Shown here one piece after another: positions 42,983-46,161 of a stretch of DNA of 46,161 nt. The stretch spans positions 1 through 46,161 of the forward strand of contig JALHNX010000019.1 in NCBI GenBank assembly GCA_022843305.1, in the 5' to 3' direction. Below the pieces are notes generated by a model. It was not told the DNA's origin. It made no database searches and was given only the letters and a program-made list of their open reading frames with translations. A program made the position numbers and the translations under genes. How positions within the stretch are numbered: the stretch's first letter is position 1; each line of letters opens with the position of its first letter. This stretch comes from Pyrinomonadaceae bacterium (GTDB lineage Bacteria; Acidobacteriota; Blastocatellia; Pyrinomonadales; Pyrinomonadaceae).

Positions 42983-45110
42983 GTTTTTTCCCTTGACTGG
43001 AGCGCGGCTCGCTTGCACCGTTCGCGCGAAGCAAGAATGGCAAACGCCTTCGCATAAAATCAGCTTTCGAGTAATCAGCGGCGTTTCGCGCCTGTTCTCG
43101 CAAAGCCTCGAACGCGCGTTGCAAGCGAGCCGCTTGCGCTCCAGTCTTTTTTGTGCCTTTTTTGTCGGGTGTTTTGTTCTCCTTTTTGGTTTCTTTTAAA
43201 CCTTTTGTTTTTTCGCTGTCGGCAGATTTTTTGTCCGATTTTTCGTTTTTCGCCGGTTTTTCCGATTCGTTTTTAGCATCTTCGGTTTTGCCGGTCGGCG
43301 CGGGTTCGATTTCCGATGGGATTTCTTCCGCCGTAAAAGAATCCTGACGGATATTTGCGTCCGGCGCGACGTTCAATTCCGGCAAAATCTGTTCGGCAAT
43401 TTCCCGAAAAATCGGAGCGGCAACCTGTCCGCCGTCGCGCGCGCCGCCCTTGGGTTCGTCCATCACGACCGCGATGACAACCGACGGGTTATCCGCCGGC
43501 GCCATTCCGATAAATGACGAAACATATTTGCCCGAATCAACCCGTTTTAATTTTGCGTTATATTTCCAGGCGGTTCCGGTTTTTCCGGCTGACGTGTAGC
43601 CGTTTAACTGAGCGCGTTTGCCCGTGCCTTTTACGACAACTTCGCGCAGCATTCTTTTCAAATAACGCGCAGTATCAGCCGTCACAACCTGAACTTTTTG
43701 TGCTTCGGTCGAACTGAGAACCTTCCCATCTTGACGGATTTCTTTGATTATGTGTGGTTGAACTCGAACACCGTTATTCGCAATTGTCGCGTAAGCCGTC
43801 GTCATTTGCAAAGCCGAAACGCTGATTTCATAACCGATGCTCATCGAAGCCAGAGAGTCGCCGTACCACGACTTCGGCGAGCGAAAAATTCCGTTCGCTT
43901 CCGCCGGTAATTCGATGCCGACGGGCTGTCCGAAACCGAATTTTCGGGCGTATGTATAAAAGTTTTCCCTGCCGCCGGAAAGCGCGGTTTTGATCGCCGC
44001 GACATTGCTCGAAACCGCGAAAGCCTCGTCGTAGCCCATCACTTTCGTCGCGTGCGGATCGTTGAAACGCCGTCCCGCAACTTCGATAAATCCGCGCGTA
44101 GTGTCAATCTCGCCGTTCGGATTGATAATCCCTTCGTTGATCGCCGAACCGTATGTGATGAGTTTGAAAACCGAACCCGGCGAATAAACGTCGTGCACCG
44201 CGCGGTTCGTAAAAAATTCCGCCGCGAATTCGTTGTAACGGTTCGGGTCGAACGTCGGATAATTCGCCATCGCCAAAATTTCGCCCGTCTGCGGATTCAT
44301 GACGATTGCCATGCCCGATTTGGCGTTCGCTTTTTTCACGCCTTCCGCCAATGCCTGCTCGGTTTTGTATTGAATCGAATGGCTGATGGTCAGCACGACA
44401 TCCTTCGGCGGTTCGCGCTGTTCTTCTTCCGATTCGTCGTAAACTCTGCCCAGACGGTCGCGGTCTTGCCAGCCTTTAATGACTGCGCCGCGAAGGCTCT
44501 GTTCCTGCGACTGTTCGATTCCCGCGCTGCCGACATCTTCGGCGTTGCTGAAACCGATAACCTGCGCCGCGAGCGTATTATACGGATAACTGCGTTTTTG
44601 TTCTTCCTTCCAGTGAAGTCCGGCAAACCGCGGCAGATCCGACTTTTTCAAATCTTTGTTTTCCAACGACTCGTTGATTTTTTGAACGGTTTCTTCATCT
44701 AATTTGGGTGCTAAAACAACAAATCTTTTGTTATTGGTTTTGCCGTCTTTGATTTTCGCCGCGATTTCAGACGGTTTCGCCTTCAGAATCTTTGCGATTT
44801 CCGTTGCCGCCGCGTCAACGTCTTCGATTTCCGACGGGTCGGCGTAAAGCGTTTTGACTTTCAAGCTCATCGCCAGCGCACGATCCGAACGGTCGTAAAT
44901 CGTGCCGCGAAGCTGTTTTTCCTTTGTTTTGTCGCGCCGCTGATTGAGTGCCTTGTCGCGCAAAACTTCGTGCTGATTGATTTGCAGATAAACAAGCCGC
45001 GCCCCGATGCCGCCGATCCAGAGAACGAAAAAAGCGACGATCAGCATAAACCGCGTAAATGCCGTCTGCATCGGGTTCTTAGTTGTTTTTTTCTTTGCGC
45101 GTTTGGACAT
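42972..45110 (-). CDS. ftsI: Septal transpeptidase FtsI (PBP3-type) with MITE-derived tail
   Basis: FtsI cross-links septal peptidoglycan. The 712-aa class B PBP has one N-terminal TM (FTRFMLIVAFFVLWIGGIGARLVYLQI), a pedestal domain and a transpeptidase domain with SPGSVFK (SxxK), SSN in AVSSNVAAIKTAL, and KTGTA in TSAGKTGTAWKY. A Lys/Glu-rich tail (KSDKKSADSEKTKGLKET) follows. The last 50 or so residues (AQAARLQRAFEALREQARNA onward) are the translation of MITE copy 2. ATG at 45110 is chosen; the TTG at 45131 lies in a repeat. Confidence 0.95.
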   Translation of the reverse strand: MSKRAKKKTTKNPMQTAFTRFMLIVAFFVLWIGGIGARLVYLQINQHEVLRDKALNQRRDKTKEKQLRGTIYDRSDRALAMSLKVKTLYADPSEIEDVDAAATEIAKILKAKPSEIAAKIKDGKTNNKRFVVLAPKLDEETVQKINESLENKDLKKSDLPRFAGLHWKEEQKRSYPYNTLAAQVIGFSNAEDVGSAGIEQSQEQSLRGAVIKGWQDRDRLGRVYDESEEEQREPPKDVVLTISHSIQYKTEQALAEGVKKANAKSGMAIVMNPQTGEILAMANYPTFDPNRYNEFAAEFFTNRAVHDVYSPGSVFKLITYGSAINEGIINPNGEIDTTRGFIEVAGRRFNDPHATKVMGYDEAFAVSSNVAAIKTALSGGRENFYTYARKFGFGQPVGIELPAEANGIFRSPKSWYGDSLASMSIGYEISVSALQMTTAYATIANNGVRVQPHIIKEIRQDGKVLSSTEAQKVQVVTADTARYLKRMLREVVVKGTGKRAQLNGYTSAGKTGTAWKYNAKLKRVDSGKYVSSFIGMAPADNPSVVIAVVMDEPKGGARDGGQVAAPIFREIAEQILPELNVAPDANIRQDSFTAEEIPSEIEPAPTGKTEDAKNESEKPAKNEKSDKKSADSEKTKGLKETKKENKTPDKKGTKKTGAQAARLQRAFEALREQARNAADYSKADFMRRRLPFLLRANGASEPRSSQGKKLET
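42995..43146. mobile_element. MITE-like element, copy 2, in the 3' end of ftsI
   Basis: The 152-bp copy has GACTGGAGCGC then GGCTCGCTTG on the left (four bases shorter than copy 1) and the intact 25-bp repeat ending GCGCTCCAGTC at 43122-43146. The right 60 bp is identical to copy 1 at 6358-6517. The element is open throughout on the minus strand and extends the ftsI frame. It lies where murE is normally found, between ftsI and murF. Confidence 0.88.
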
Positions 45111-45123
45111 TTTCTTTATTTTT

Positions 45124-45201
45124 GCCCGCAAAATACACGAAAAATACGAAAATCAACAAAATCTTTAAACCTTTTCGTTTCTTTCCTGTGTTTCGCGGGC
45201 A
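45124..45201. repeat. Inverted repeat of the CACGAAA family
   Basis: GCCCGCAAAATACACGAAAA with ATACGAAAAT (45124-45153) faces TTTTCGTTTCTTTCCTGTG with TTTCGCGGGCA (45172-45201). It is related to 1-88 and to the centre of 3147-3305. It lies between ftsL and ftsI, directly upstream of the ftsI start. Confidence 0.85.
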
Positions 45202-45222
45202 ATAAAACAACTTTTCAAATGG

Positions 45223-45741
45223 CTATTTAGCCGCTTTTGTTGATGATTTCTCCCTGACTTCTTTTTTGGCAGTCGTCGCCTCGGTTTTTGAAACTCCGTT
45301 TTTGCCGATCTTTTCGACGGGTTTTACATCAACCGTTTTCTCGACCAGTTGTTTCGGCTTTTCCGGCGCGTTTTTTACCGTCAAAGGCTTTTCTTTTTTT
45401 TCTTCGATCTTTGAACCGAAAGTTTGAAAATTGTTCGCGGTCATCTCGGTCAGCCCGAGTTTTTTCGCGGCTCTCTTGATTTCGGCAGGCGAAAGCGCGG
45501 TTTCTTTGTGCCAGATCAGACGGCGTTTTTCGGCTTCCAAATCTTCGAGCTGTTTTTTGAGCGTCGAATTTTTGATGCCGAAATCAATCGAGGCAAAATG
45601 CGAACGCGCCGCGACGAAGAATCCGCCGACCAAAAATACACCGCAGATAAGCGTCAAAAGACAATAACGCCACGGAATCGGGTCTTTCTCACGCCGGATT
45701 TTTTCACGGGATTCTTTTTTCGGCAGGTTTCTTTTTTTCAC
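45223..45741 (-). CDS. ftsL: FtsL-like divisome protein
   Basis: The 172-aa bitopic protein has a basic cytoplasmic N terminus (MKKRNLPKKESREKIRREK), one TM (YCLLTLICGVFLVGGFFVAA) and a periplasmic coiled coil (LKKQLEDLEAEKRRLIWHKE) followed by ALSPAEIKRAAKKLGL, the typical FtsL layout. About 70 extra Lys/Glu/Val-rich residues at the C terminus are unusual. Sequence identity in FtsL is low, so position (between rsmH and ftsI) carries much of the call. Confidence 0.85.
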   Translation of the reverse strand: MKKRNLPKKESREKIRREKDPIPWRYCLLTLICGVFLVGGFFVAARSHFASIDFGIKNSTLKKQLEDLEAEKRRLIWHKETALSPAEIKRAAKKLGLTEMTANNFQTFGSKIEEKKEKPLTVKNAPEKPKQLVEKTVDVKPVEKIGKNGVSKTEATTAKKEVREKSSTKAAK

Positions 45742-45762
45742 GCTTTTTCTTCTCCACTTATG

Positions 45763-46161
<399 letters not shown>

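Overview
The window is a chromosomal segment of a free-living bacterium of moderate GC content. Gene content and style suggest Acidobacteriota, probably class Blastocatellia: an Hfq with a very divergent Sm core, a Tat-exported TldD beside TldE, a receiver protein with a long Glu/Ser-rich tail, and many secreted proteins. This assignment is an inference from gene families, not from a marker tree.

Layout. Positions 1-3140 hold hemL and two small exported proteins of unknown function. Positions 3141-4632 form a self-contained unit: a long imperfect palindrome, a near-consensus sigma70 promoter, one cytoplasmic protein of unknown function, a run of aberrant tRNA-like elements and a Rho-independent terminator. 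Next come tldD/tldE (4792-7868), a convergent pair of hydrolase genes, a Uma2-type gene and mdh (10826-11758). The last part of mdh plus its terminator recurs as a fragment at 15311-15460. Between the two copies lie a three-TM protein, a metzincin-like protease and a polysaccharide deacetylase lipoprotein, so this block looks like an insertion. An NtrY/NtrX-like two-component pair (16362-20487) with a small membrane gene wedged between follows, then a CPBP protease, a DUF1499 protein, a membrane protein, nadC, valS, two receiver proteins, pdxA and a divergent hfq.

From 31042 to the right edge, on the minus strand, runs the division/cell-wall (dcw) cluster. In transcription order it reads rsmH (partial), ftsL, ftsI, murF, mraY, murD, ftsW, an unknown 147-aa gene, murG, murC, ftsQ, ftsA, ftsZ. 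These genes make the lipid-linked peptidoglycan precursor and build the septum. murE, normally between ftsI and murF, is absent, and a MITE-like element sits exactly there.

A second theme is the density of palindromic DNA. At least thirteen intergenic elements share one architecture (a few tandem copies of a 7-9-nt unit, a spacer, then reverse-complement copies) but nearly all have a different unit sequence. There are also two copies of a 150-160-bp MITE with 25-bp terminal inverted repeats, three copies of a REP-like 30-mer, and several single long inverted repeats. Several of these enter reading frames or supply stop codons.

The most unusual item is the tRNA-like locus at 3321-4632. In two places a T arm plus 3' acceptor strand lies just upstream of the 5' acceptor strand and D arm that pairs with it, an order like that of circularly permuted tRNA genes.
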